Shown here: positions 25,135 through 33,407 of the stretch, piece by piece
Layout: each line of letters starts with the position of its first letter
Numbering within the stretch: the first letter of the stretch is position 1
Assembly (NCBI RefSeq): GCF_009758255.1
Contig: NZ_WSEN01000008.1
Coordinates: 248,001-312,000, forward strand
DNA length: 64,000 bases
Direction of reading: 5' to 3'
DNA from: Microbacterium sp. MAH-37
GTDB taxonomy: Bacteria; Actinomycetota; Actinomycetes; Actinomycetales; Microbacteriaceae
Program-made: the position numbers and the translations under genes
The notes under the pieces: model-generated
What the model saw: only the letters and a program-made list of their open reading frames with translations
Databases searched by the model: none
Told to the model about the DNA's origin: nothing

Positions 25135-25146
25135 ACGCAGATACTA
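25122..25146 (-). promoter_or_regulatory. ArsR-type operator overlapping a leaderless promoter
   Basis: TATCTGC-N8-GCAGATA (25122-25143) is a perfect inverted repeat. On the minus strand the -10 TAGTAT (25146-25141) overlaps one arm, and the arsR start codon (25134) is in the spacer. Repressor binding would block both the -10 and the transcription start. Confidence 0.65.
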
Positions 25147-25231
25147 AGGCAAGCGGAAGCACGCGCGAAATACCCCCGGCAGGCGCGGAGTTGCAGAATG
25201 AGGACATCGCAGCTCACAGGAGGACAGCGAC

Positions 25232-27436
25232 ATGGACTACGGCCACGAGCTCCGGTTCGGCACCTTCATCACACCGGTGAACGGAGACCCGCAGCAGCCT
25301 GTGCGGCTGGCGCAGGCGAGCGAAGAGCTCGGCTACGACGTCGTGACGTTCCAGGATCATCCGTACCAGCCTGCGTTCCTCGACACGTGGACGCTGATGT
25401 CGTTCGTCGCCGCCGCGACCTCACGCATCCACATCGCCCCCAACGTGCTGAACCTGCCGCTGCGTCCCGCGCCGGTCACGGCGCGCGCCGCCGCATCCCT
25501 CGACCTGCTCTCCGGCGGACGGTTCGACCTGGGCCTCGGAGCCGGCGGCTTCTGGGACGCGATCGAGGCGATGGGCGGGCGCCGGCTGACGCCGGGCCAG
25601 GCGGTCGAGCAGCTCGACGAGGCCATCGACGTGATCAGAGGAATCTGGGATGCGGGCAACCGCGAGCACTTCCGCGGCGGCGAGTACTACCCGGTCGACG
25701 GTGCCAAGCGCGGTCCGGCGCCCGCGCACGACATTCCGATCTGGCTGGGCGCGCTCAAGCCGCGGATGCTTCGCCTGCTGGGCCGCAAGGCCGACGGCTG
25801 GCTGCCTTCCCTCGGCTTTCTGAAGCCGGGAGACCTCCGGTCCGGCAACGCGCGCATCGACGATGCGGCATCCGGCGCAGGCCGCGACCCCGGCGAGATC
25901 CGTCGGATGCTGAACATCGGCGGCGATCTGCCGGCGGAGCAGCTGATCGAGCTCGCCCTCGAGGACGGCGTGAGCACCTTCATCCTGGTCGGCGACGACG
26001 TGTCCGCGATGCAGCGGAACGCCGAGGAGGTGATCCCCGCGGTACGCGAGGCGGTCGCCGCCGAGCGCGCCCGGCGCGGTACGACACCGGCATCCGGACG
26101 CAGCGCCGCCGCCCTCGCGCGACGCAGCCCGCAGATCGACTACGACGCGATCCCGTCCTCGCTGCGAGGCAGCGCCGTCGAGCCGGGCGATTTCGAGTAC
26201 CGCTCCGTGAAGTCCACCTACCTGCGCGCGGGAGCTCCCGGAATCGTGCTGCGACCGCGCACCGCGGACGAGGTCGCCGACGCGATCGGGTTCGCACGCG
26301 ACCACCGCGGCGTGCCGCTCGGCATCCGCAGCGGCGGCCACGGTATCAGCGGCCGCAGCACCAACGACGGCGGCATCGTGATCGATCTCAAGGCGCTGAG
26401 CGGGATCGACGTGCTCGATGAGGACGCCCGCCGCGTGCGCGTCGGCGCCGGTGCGCGATGGACGGATGTCGCGCAGGCACTCGCCCCGCACGGCTGGGCG
26501 CTGTCCAGCGGCGACTACGGCGGTGTCGGCGTCGGCGGGCTGGCCACGGCCGGCGGGGTGGGCTTCCTCGCCCGCGAGCACGGCCTGACCATCGACCATC
26601 TCGTCGCCGCGGACGTCGTCCTCGCGGACGGATCCATCGTGCGGGCATCCGCCGACGAGCATCCGGATCTGTTCTGGGCGCTGCGCGGCGCCGGCGCGAA
26701 CATGGGCGTCGTGACGTCGTTCGACTTCGAGGCCGACGCGGTAGCCGAGGTCGGCTGGGCGCAGCTGGCGTTCGACGCGTCGGACATCGCCGGGTTCCTC
26801 ACCGGCTTCGGCCGCGCGCAGGAGAGCGCGCCGCGCGACACCACGATCTTCGTGATCCTGCACAGCCAGGGTGCTCAGGTGATCGGCCGGATGTACGGCG
26901 TGGTCGACTCCGACGTGCCCGAGACGATCATCGAGCGCCTGCAGCCGTTCGCCGACGTCGCCCCACTCGTCGGCCAGCAGGTCAACATCGCGCCGTACGC
27001 GTACATCATGGCGAACGCGTCGGACGCCGCGCACGACGGCCAGGGCGAACCGCTGTTCCGATCGGGCCTCGTGGACCACCTCGACGACGCCGTCGCCGCT
27101 GCGGCAGCCGTGCTGGTGCGCACCCCGGGCACGCACTGGTTCCAGATCCGCTCGGTCGGCGGCGCCGTGGCAGACGTTCCGGCGGACGCGACGGCGTATG
27201 CCCACCGCTCCGCGAACTTCTCGATCACGGCATCCGGAGCGGGAACCGCGTTCGACCTCGCCTGGAACGACCTCGCCGCGCACTTCGAGGGGCTCTACCT
27301 CAGCTTCGAGTCGCGGTCGGATGCCGCACTGCTGGAACAGGCATACCCGCCGGCGACGCTCGACCGCCTGCGCGAGGTCAAGCGTCGCTACGACCCGGAC
27401 GGCCTGTTCCGCGACAACTTCAGCGTGCTGGGCTGA
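25232..27436 (+). CDS. Fusion of luciferase-like monooxygenase and PCMH-type FAD oxidase
   Basis: 734 residues. Residues about 5-285 are a luciferase-like (LLM) flavin monooxygenase: L-G-Y-D-V-V-T-F-Q-D-H-P, S-G-G-R-F-D-L-G-L-G-A-G, I-P-I-W-L-G-A. After a linker (about 286-330), residues about 331-734 are a berberine-bridge-like oxidase: I-R-S-G-G-H-G-I-S-G with H370 for covalent FAD, the PCMH subdomain, and the C-terminal Y-D-P-D-G-L-F-R-D-N. The second covalent-FAD cysteine is absent (G-D-Y-G-G-V-G-V-G-G). GGAGGACAG precedes the ATG. No frameshift or internal start is needed; it is one continuous frame. Two flavin enzymes in one chain suggest sequential oxidation of one substrate, identity unknown. 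Confidence 0.88.
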   Translation: MDYGHELRFGTFITPVNGDPQQPVRLAQASEELGYDVVTFQDHPYQPAFLDTWTLMSFVAAATSRIHIAPNVLNLPLRPAPVTARAAASLDLLSGGRFDLGLGAGGFWDAIEAMGGRRLTPGQAVEQLDEAIDVIRGIWDAGNREHFRGGEYYPVDGAKRGPAPAHDIPIWLGALKPRMLRLLGRKADGWLPSLGFLKPGDLRSGNARIDDAASGAGRDPGEIRRMLNIGGDLPAEQLIELALEDGVSTFILVGDDVSAMQRNAEEVIPAVREAVAAERARRGTTPASGRSAAALARRSPQIDYDAIPSSLRGSAVEPGDFEYRSVKSTYLRAGAPGIVLRPRTADEVADAIGFARDHRGVPLGIRSGGHGISGRSTNDGGIVIDLKALSGIDVLDEDARRVRVGAGARWTDVAQALAPHGWALSSGDYGGVGVGGLATAGGVGFLAREHGLTIDHLVAADVVLADGSIVRASADEHPDLFWALRGAGANMGVVTSFDFEADAVAEVGWAQLAFDASDIAGFLTGFGRAQESAPRDTTIFVILHSQGAQVIGRMYGVVDSDVPETIIERLQPFADVAPLVGQQVNIAPYAYIMANASDAAHDGQGEPLFRSGLVDHLDDAVAAAAAVLVRTPGTHWFQIRSVGGAVADVPADATAYAHRSANFSITASGAGTAFDLAWNDLAAHFEGLYLSFESRSDAALLEQAYPPATLDRLREVKRRYDPDGLFRDNFSVLG

Positions 27437-28394
27437 GGGCGGCACCGGCCGCCGTGGCGGCTTCGGCGGCGAGATCCGCGTGAGACCCGGATTCCTGCAC
27501 GAGACCCACGTTCTGCATGTGAGTCTCGTGCGGAACTCGAGAGGTCGCCGGGATCTCGTGAGGCAGGACCTCGCGCCGCACGACGTCCAGCACCGCGTCG
27601 AGCGCGGCATCCGACTCCAGCACGCGGATGTGCCCGGACCCCTCCGTCTCGATCAGTGCGACCTGGGCGGGGCGGTGCTGCGCGAGCCGCCGGCTCTCGC
27701 CGATGTCGGACATCCGGTCGCCGCGGTCGTGCACGATCGTGATCGACAGGGATTCCGGCCACTCGCGTGCGAGCAGCTCGTAGCGCTCATCGAGCACGTA
27801 GCCGCGGCGGCGCAGCCCGGCAGCGAACCATGCCTCCTGCAGCCGCATCGCCCGCCCGCCGAGACCGGTCATCCTGGCGAACTGCTCGCTGAGGTAACCG
27901 ACGCGCACGATCGGTGCGATCGCGACGATGCGGTCGGTGATCCCGTCATCTGCCGCCACGGCCGCCGCTGCGAGCGTGCCCGCGGAGTGCGTGACGATCG
28001 CGTGGAAGCCGCCCTCGCGGCGAGCGAGCGCGTCAACGATCGCGCGGAACTCGCCGATGTGGGTGCGGCGCCCGGGTGAGTCCCCGCTCGCGGGTGCGTC
28101 GAAGCCGATGACACGGTAGCCCTCGGATCGCAGCTCGCGCACGATCGCCGCGAACTGCGCGGCGCGCCCCCGCCAGCCGTGCACGACCAGCACAGTGCGG
28201 TCACCGGCGCCCCACTCGTAGACGACGACGCGGCGCCCGGCGACGATGATGCTCTCCCGGCGGGCGGCGTCGTGGGTCGCCTGCTCGCGCGCGTGCACCG
28301 GGCGCCGGCGGCCGAGGCCGAGGTAGGCCGGGTAGGTGAGACCCGCGGCGAGCGCGGGGGCCAGCATGTCGATCGAACGGATCACGGTACTCAT
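27420..28394 (-). CDS. Alpha/beta hydrolase
   Basis: 324 residues. N-terminal hydrophobic helix (about 8-26) may anchor it to the membrane. The oxyanion region is V-V-H-G-W-R-G-R (70-77), nucleophile T-H-S-A-G-T (S137), acid in I-V-H-D-R-G-D, His in G-S-G-H-I-R-V. ATG at 28394 is preferred (AGGAGAG upstream); six codons earlier is another ATG. The last ~45 residues, after the fold should end, are encoded by a complex palindrome, and the stop lies 17 bp inside the convergent oxidase gene, so the C-terminus looks extended by inserted DNA. Substrate unknown. Confidence 0.85.
   Translation of the reverse strand: MSTVIRSIDMLAPALAAGLTYPAYLGLGRRRPVHAREQATHDAARRESIIVAGRRVVVYEWGAGDRTVLVVHGWRGRAAQFAAIVRELRSEGYRVIGFDAPASGDSPGRRTHIGEFRAIVDALARREGGFHAIVTHSAGTLAAAAVAADDGITDRIVAIAPIVRVGYLSEQFARMTGLGGRAMRLQEAWFAAGLRRRGYVLDERYELLAREWPESLSITIVHDRGDRMSDIGESRRLAQHRPAQVALIETEGSGHIRVLESDAALDAVLDVVRREVLPHEIPATSRVPHETHMQNVGLVQESGSHADLAAEAATAAGAALSPAR
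27470..27558. repeat. Complex palindromic element at the 3' end of the hydrolase gene
   Basis: Outer arms CGAGATCC (27470-27477) and GGATCTCG (27551-27558). Inner arms 27492-27509 and 27519-27535 pair over ~16 bp with one bulge and one mismatch (core GCACGAGAC/GTCTCGTGC) around a 9-nt loop. Too long for a simple terminator, though it could also terminate the convergent genes. Resembles a REP/BIME-type element. Confidence 0.65.
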
Positions 28395-28466
28395 CGCGAC
28401 TCTCCTAAACAATACGTACGGGCGTTCACTTAGTTATGTGGACGATCGTACTGATATATTGGGGAG

Positions 28467-29144
28467 ATGACAACCCCCGTCGACGGTCGCCGGGCCAGAG
28501 GCGATCGCTCCCGCCAGGCCGTACTCGCCGTCGCAGTGCGACGCGCCTCGACCGACGGACTCAACGGCGTCTCGATCGCCCAGCTCGCCGCCGAGACCGG
28601 CGCCAGCAAGAGCGGGGTCGCCGCACTGTTCGGCTCGAAGGAGCAGCTGCAGCTCGCGATCGTCGCCGACGCCAAGCGCGTCTTCACCGAGGTGGTCGTC
28701 GAGCCCGCCCGCATCCATCCGCGCGGCCTGCTGCGCCTGCGCGCGCTGGTGCGCGCCTGGATCGACTACTCCTCCGGGCGCACCTTCCCCGGCGGATGCT
28801 TCTTCCTCGCCGTCTCCGCGGAGTTCGCCTCTCATCCCGGCCCGGTGCACGACGCGATCTCCGAGGCCATGCACCTGTGGCGCTCGTATCTCGACATCTC
28901 GATCGCGCAGGCGATGGACGACGGCGACCTGCCGCAGCTGCAGGATGCCCCTCAGCTGAGCTTCGAACTCGAAGCGCTGCTCTCACAGGCCAACCGCACC
29001 TCGTTGATGCACGGCGGGGACCAGGCCTACCGCCGCGCCGAGCGCGCGATCGTCGAGCGCCTGCGCGACCTCGGGGCGGAAGACGCCTCGCTCGAGATCG
29101 AACTGGGTCCTCGGCCGGCACTCGGCTCAGCGGCATCCGTCTGA
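28467..29144 (+). CDS. TetR family transcriptional regulator
   Basis: 225 residues. HTH at about 28-60: V-S-I-A-Q-L-A-A-E-T-G-A-S-K-S-G-V-A-A-L-F-G-S-K. The C-terminal domain (about 80-210) matches TetR_C_16-like sensors with G-G-C-F-F-L-A-V-S-A-E-F. TATATT (28455-28460) ends 6 nt before the ATG; GGGGAG fills the gap. Divergent from the alpha/beta hydrolase with 72 bp between, so it probably represses that gene and itself. Ligand unknown. Confidence 0.9.
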   Translation: MTTPVDGRRARGDRSRQAVLAVAVRRASTDGLNGVSIAQLAAETGASKSGVAALFGSKEQLQLAIVADAKRVFTEVVVEPARIHPRGLLRLRALVRAWIDYSSGRTFPGGCFFLAVSAEFASHPGPVHDAISEAMHLWRSYLDISIAQAMDDGDLPQLQDAPQLSFELEALLSQANRTSLMHGGDQAYRRAERAIVERLRDLGAEDASLEIELGPRPALGSAASV

Positions 29145-29200
29145 CCGGCGCCGAAAGGTACGCTGGAAGACGCTGTCTGCGCGATCTGAGGGGAACACAC

Positions 29201-29929
29201 GTGGCACTGCCGGATTCCGTCTTCGAGGCGAAGCGACGCGCTGATCCGCGGGCCGTGCTGCGCGTGGTCGGGCAGGGCGAATCCGCCGACCGGCTGCCGC
29301 AGAGCGCGTCCGCCTGGGTGGGCCGCAGCACGTCGGTGCCCAAGATGCTCCTCAAGACCGCGCTGATCATCGCGATCACCGTCGCCGGCGTGTGGCTCGT
29401 GACCGTGAACGCCTGGGACCACGACGGCTTCTTCCCCTGGTTCTGGAACCCGATCTGGACGATCTTCCCCTGGGTGTTCCTCGGCCCGCTGTGGGCGGCC
29501 TTCTTCCGCTCGCTCTCAGGCAAGCCCGCGAACGACCGGTTCCGCAAGGGATACGCCGCAGCCCGCGGGAACGCGACCGCCACGGTCGGCCGGATCGTCA
29601 GCACGAAGCTCTCGCAGACCGACTCGGGCGGAGTCGCGGACTACGTGGCATCCGTCGCCGACGCGAACGGCGAGATCGTCGTGAACCGGCTCGCGACCGG
29701 CACCTCGTTCGCACCTTTCGAGGCGCCGCAGCCGGGCGAGACCGTCCACCTGTGGCGGTTCCCCGACGGGTGGACGCTGATCCAGGCCGCCCGCGGCGGC
29801 GTTCGGATCACGGTCGCCGACGGCGGGAGCCTGGCCGCTCAGCTCGATCAGCTGGCGCGCCTGCACCGCGCCGGCGACCTGACCGACGAGCAGTTCGACC
29901 TGGCGAAGCAGAAGCTGCTCGCCGGTTGA
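29201..29929 (+). CDS. Membrane protein with SHOCT-like C-terminus
   Basis: 242 residues, no named family recognised. Two hydrophobic helices (about 50-66 and 82-104) with aromatic residues between them (F-F-P-W-F-W-N-P-I-W). A soluble domain of ~110 residues follows, strand-rich. The last ~30 residues (L-A-R-L-H-R-A-G-D-L-T-D-E-Q-F-D-L-A-K-Q) match the SHOCT pattern, a short oligomerisation or binding motif. GTG start chosen for the GAGGGGAA ribosome site. Lies between two TetR genes on the same strand. Confidence 0.75.
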   Translation: MALPDSVFEAKRRADPRAVLRVVGQGESADRLPQSASAWVGRSTSVPKMLLKTALIIAITVAGVWLVTVNAWDHDGFFPWFWNPIWTIFPWVFLGPLWAAFFRSLSGKPANDRFRKGYAAARGNATATVGRIVSTKLSQTDSGGVADYVASVADANGEIVVNRLATGTSFAPFEAPQPGETVHLWRFPDGWTLIQAARGGVRITVADGGSLAAQLDQLARLHRAGDLTDEQFDLAKQKLLAG

Positions 29930-29976
29930 GAAGATCAGTCGAGAAGTCGGCCGATAAGAGAAGGACGGATGCCGGG

Positions 29977-30627
29977 ATGCCTGCCGATGTGAACCCCCGT
30001 GTGGAGTCGACGCGCCGCGCGAGCCGAGCGCGAGTGGTCACGCTCGCGCGCATCCTGCTGCCGACCTGGGACGGGTCGCTGGCCGAGCTCACCACCGAGC
30101 TGCGCACCCAGGCCGGGCTCTCCGACGGCGCCTTCCGCACACTCTTCCCCACGGACAGCGCCCTGCTGCACGCCGTGGACCTGGAGCTCATCGAGGAGTG
30201 CGCGCAGCGCGTGCGCTCGGCTGCGGAGTCGTTCGACCCGCGTGCGCACGACGGCGAGGACCTCGTGCTCGCCCTGTCCGTCGCCCTCGCCGAGGCGCGA
30301 CCGCTGGACTGGAGCTCGCTCACGATCCGCCTGCGGGAACGTCAGCTGGCAGCATCCACCGGGGCGCGCAGCGAGGACGTCATCGAGTCGGAGCGCGCCT
30401 TCCTGCCCGCCCTGCTTGACGCCTTCGAGCTGTTGTTCTCGCAGATCGGCCGCGAGTTCGAATGGCAGCCCGCGCTCGGCGTGCGTGTGGTCATCCTGAC
30501 CTACGAGCGCTCCTTCGAGTCGTGGATCATGTCGGGCGGCGATGAGAAGTCGTTCCCCGGTTCACCGTTCGTGCGGCAGACCCTGCCGGCGCTGCTGCTC
30601 GGGGTGAGCCGGCCGGTCGCCGACTGA
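29977..30627 (+). CDS. TetR-like regulator, divergent HTH
   Basis: 216 residues. HTH-like segment L-A-E-L-T-T-E-L-R-T-Q-A-G-L-S-D-G-A-F-R-T-L-F-P-T (about 34-58), with the usual TetR G-x-[ST]-x-x-x-[FL]-x-x-x-F spacing but few consensus residues. The all-helical C-terminus (about 70-210) fits a TetR sensor. ATG at 29977 is preceded by AAGAGAAGG. Convergent with the response regulator at 30631, only 3 bp apart. Family call moderate. Confidence 0.75.
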   Translation: MPADVNPRVESTRRASRARVVTLARILLPTWDGSLAELTTELRTQAGLSDGAFRTLFPTDSALLHAVDLELIEECAQRVRSAAESFDPRAHDGEDLVLALSVALAEARPLDWSSLTIRLRERQLAASTGARSEDVIESERAFLPALLDAFELLFSQIGREFEWQPALGVRVVILTYERSFESWIMSGGDEKSFPGSPFVRQTLPALLLGVSRPVAD

Positions 30628-30630
30628 CGC

Positions 30631-31224
30631 TCAGGCATCCGCGGAGGCCCTGACCGCGAGCGCGACCGCCTCGATGCGGGAGTGCACGCCGAGCTTCACC
30701 AGCAGGCTCTGCATGTGCGCGCCGACCGTCTTGATGCTGATGCCCAGTTCGGCAGCCACCTGCTTCTGCGAGAGTCCCTCGGTGGTGAGCGCGAGGACCT
30801 CGCGCTCCCGATGCGTGAGCAGTGAAAGCGGGCGCAGATCCGTCGTCGCGTTGCGGGTGCGCCTGGTGCGATCGATCAGGCGGCGGACCCGAGCCAGGAA
30901 CTCGTCCGCGTCCATGGCCTCGGCCGCGTAGTCGTCCGCACCGATCAGCAGCCCGGCGACGACATCCGCCGGGGTGGTGCGCTCCGCCGAGACCAGCACG
31001 GCCGGCATGTCCGGCCCGAAGCGATCCCGCAGTTCGCGGAGCAGCCCGCAGCCGCCGTCCTCGACCTCGAGGATCGCCACGGCCGGCGGGTGCGGCGGCA
31101 GATCTGCCGTGGCATCCGCGGCATCCGGATACACCCGCACCGGCAGCCCGAGGCGCGCGAGCAGGCGCACATAGCCATCGCTCACATGATCGCCCGCGAC
31201 CAGCAGCGCGTACGCATCGTCCAT
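30631..31224 (-). CDS. LuxR-type response regulator with degenerate receiver
   Basis: 197 residues. N-terminal receiver-like fold (about 1-120) but the phospho-acceptor position reads A-I-L-E-V-E-D-G-G, with Glu instead of Asp, and the conserved Lys is missing (D-D-Y-A-A-E-A). The C-terminal LuxR HTH is intact (L-T-H-R-E-R-E-V-L-A-L-T ... L-G-I-S-I-K-T-V-G-A-H-M-Q). No histidine kinase is nearby. Likely works without phosphorylation. Divergent from the large secreted protein gene, a plausible target. Confidence 0.85.
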   Translation of the reverse strand: MDDAYALLVAGDHVSDGYVRLLARLGLPVRVYPDAADATADLPPHPPAVAILEVEDGGCGLLRELRDRFGPDMPAVLVSAERTTPADVVAGLLIGADDYAAEAMDADEFLARVRRLIDRTRRTRNATTDLRPLSLLTHREREVLALTTEGLSQKQVAAELGISIKTVGAHMQSLLVKLGVHSRIEAVALAVRASADA

Positions 31225-31370
31225 CCCCAGGGTCCCATCGCGTCGGGCTGTGGAGAGACGATCACCTTAGGGGGTTTCCCCAGCCCCTGATGCGCACTTA
31301 CCCGATGGTCGCGCCCCCACGACATTTCTAGTGTAAGCCGCATCATCATGCTGGGAAAGGGGATGGACCC

Positions 31371-33260
31371 ATGTCCATACGCACGCGGCGGCGCGTTCTC
31401 GCCGCAGGTCTCACCGGCTGTCTGGTGGCAGCCCTCACACTGGGCGGAGCGGTCGCAGCGAATGCCGCGGACGGCCCGTTCTCGATCGACGGGACAGTGG
31501 CCGATGCCGGTGCCCTCGAGCTGCCGGACCTGACCGGCAACGTCAAGGAGCTGGGTCCCCTGAACTCCAGCACCACCAAGATCGGCGTGATCCACGACGA
31601 CGCCGTGCCGACCCTCGGACTGACGAACCCGAACGCGCAGGTCGACCTGCGCCGCGCGTGGATCGACACGAAGAAGGATGCGACGACGCAGCACGACTGG
31701 CTGTACTTCGCGTGGGAGCGCGATTCCAACAACGGCAGCGGCTTCATCGCCTTCGAGTTCATGCACAAGAAGGCTCCGGATGCCTGCGCGTACGCCACCG
31801 CGACCCAGGATGCGCTGATCGCCGACTGCAATCCGTGGGCGAACCGCACGGTCGGGGACTTCATGATCCTGTGGGATCAGCAGGGCGGCAGCACCGACCT
31901 GTACCTGCGCACCTGGACCGGCCCCGATGACGACCATCTGACCCTCGGCGCGCCGACGCTGCTGGACAAGAGCGAGTCGGATGCCGCGTACGGCTCCGCG
32001 AACTTCCGCGGCGAAGCGGCCGTGGACCTGACGGCGATCCTGTCCGACGGCACACCGCAGTGCCTCGTGCTGGCGAACGTGATCCCCAGCACGGTCACCG
32101 GCAACTCCGACACCGCCGACTACAAGGACACTGTGCTAGCCCCGGCGCCGGAGCTCAAGAACTGCCAGTCGTCCACGGTCACCACGCCGCAGACCGGCAC
32201 GGGCGCCCTGATCACGTCGGACTTCTCGATCGGGACCGGCGTCGTGGGCGTGCGGGACTCGGCTGTCATCGACGTCTCCGGCGGAGCGCCGACGCCGACG
32301 GGAACGGTGAAGTTCTTCCTCTGCAAGGTGACCGGCGGTGGCCTGTGCGGCACCGGCGGCACGGCGGTCGGCTCGACGAACGTGACCGGCACCTCGTATC
32401 CGGTGACGCTGGCGTCGCCCGTCGCCTATGTGACCTCGGCCGGCGACTACTGCTGGCGGGCGGAGTACAGCGGTGCTCCCACGCTCGGCATACCGTCGTC
32501 CTCGGATTCGCGCGCCTCGGAGTGCTTCACGGTCAAGCCCGTGAAGCCGGTGTTGAGCACGGATGCCAGTGACGATGTGTTCCTGGGCAACACGGTGAAG
32601 GACTCGGCGACGCTGAGCGGCACGGCCACGATGCCCGCCGACCCGGTGATCAACCTGACGGGTGCGGCCGGGGCGAAGGACAACGGCGGGATCGTGTTCA
32701 CCCTGTACGGGCCGAGCGCCAGCGCGTGCGGCGCGGTCGCCTACACCTCGCCGAAGGTGACGGTGAGTGGCGACGGCACCTACGACAGCCCGGAGTTCAC
32801 GCCGACGACCCCCGGCACCTACCACTGGGGTGCGGTGTACACGTCGGGTTCCGCGAACACGCTCGGCACGTCGCACAACGGCGACTGCACGGATGTGAAG
32901 GAGAACGTCGTGGTCAATACCGTGGCGTCCTCGATCGGCACCGCGCAGACCTGGGTGCCGAAGGACTCCGCAACGGTGAGCGCTCCGGCGGGCGGCAACC
33001 TGACCGGCAGCGTGCTGTTCGAGTTCTTCGCCAACGCCACCTGCTCCGGCGCTGCGGCCTGGAGCCAGACCGTGCCGGTGAACGGGGTCTCACCCCAGAC
33101 GGTGTCGACCGGGAACGCCCCCGCGCAGTCGGCGAGCGGCGACTTCTCGTGGCGCGTGACCTACGACAGCACGAACGCGGCGCAGCGGGACATCCCCGCG
33201 AGCTGCCAGGAGGTGACGAAGCTGACGATCACGAACGGGGCACTGGTCAGCAGCCCATGA
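31371..33260 (+). CDS. Large secreted Ig-repeat protein
   Basis: 629 residues. Tat/Sec-type signal peptide with R-T-R-R-R and a hydrophobic core, cleavage after A-N-A-A near residue 33. The first ~230 mature residues form one globular unit (D-W-L-Y-F-A-W-E-R-D-S-N-N-G-S-G). Three Ig-like modules follow at about 285-395, 395-510 and 515-625, each with G-x-V-x-F-F/L plus paired cysteines and A-x-Y-x-G-A. There is no LPxTG or terminal helix, so it is released or held non-covalently. Upstream GAAAGGGG ribosome site. Probably an adhesin-like or envelope protein; role not known. Confidence 0.8.
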   Translation: MSIRTRRRVLAAGLTGCLVAALTLGGAVAANAADGPFSIDGTVADAGALELPDLTGNVKELGPLNSSTTKIGVIHDDAVPTLGLTNPNAQVDLRRAWIDTKKDATTQHDWLYFAWERDSNNGSGFIAFEFMHKKAPDACAYATATQDALIADCNPWANRTVGDFMILWDQQGGSTDLYLRTWTGPDDDHLTLGAPTLLDKSESDAAYGSANFRGEAAVDLTAILSDGTPQCLVLANVIPSTVTGNSDTADYKDTVLAPAPELKNCQSSTVTTPQTGTGALITSDFSIGTGVVGVRDSAVIDVSGGAPTPTGTVKFFLCKVTGGGLCGTGGTAVGSTNVTGTSYPVTLASPVAYVTSAGDYCWRAEYSGAPTLGIPSSSDSRASECFTVKPVKPVLSTDASDDVFLGNTVKDSATLSGTATMPADPVINLTGAAGAKDNGGIVFTLYGPSASACGAVAYTSPKVTVSGDGTYDSPEFTPTTPGTYHWGAVYTSGSANTLGTSHNGDCTDVKENVVVNTVASSIGTAQTWVPKDSATVSAPAGGNLTGSVLFEFFANATCSGAAAWSQTVPVNGVSPQTVSTGNAPAQSASGDFSWRVTYDSTNAAQRDIPASCQEVTKLTITNGALVSSP

Positions 33261-33284
33261 CGGTCGCTGCCCGAGCAGCCGGAT

Positions 33285-33322
33285 GACGAGGGTCCCGCGG
33301 CGCATGCCGCGGGACCCTCGTC
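33285..33322 (+). terminator. Strong intrinsic terminator after the secreted protein gene
   Basis: Perfect 17-bp arms (33285-33301 and 33306-33322) with a GCAT loop. Arm core GAGGGTCCCGCGG. No T-run follows. It isolates the secreted-protein gene from the repressor gene at 33408. Confidence 0.9.
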
Positions 33323-33376
33323 TGCGCGCCTGGTCAGCGGTTGACGGGTCTGCTATGAATGAACCGGACGACTTCA

Positions 33377-33391
33377 TGTTAGAAATTGTTA
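33377..33391 (+). promoter_or_regulatory. DeoR-type operator O1
   Basis: Direct repeat TGTTA-GAAAT-TGTTA, 17 nt upstream of the hybrid repressor gene. The same TGTTA-N5-TGTTA pattern recurs before the ABC operon at 34495. Presumed autoregulatory site. Confidence 0.65.
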
Positions 33392-33407
33392 TCCGTACGG
33401 AGATGCC

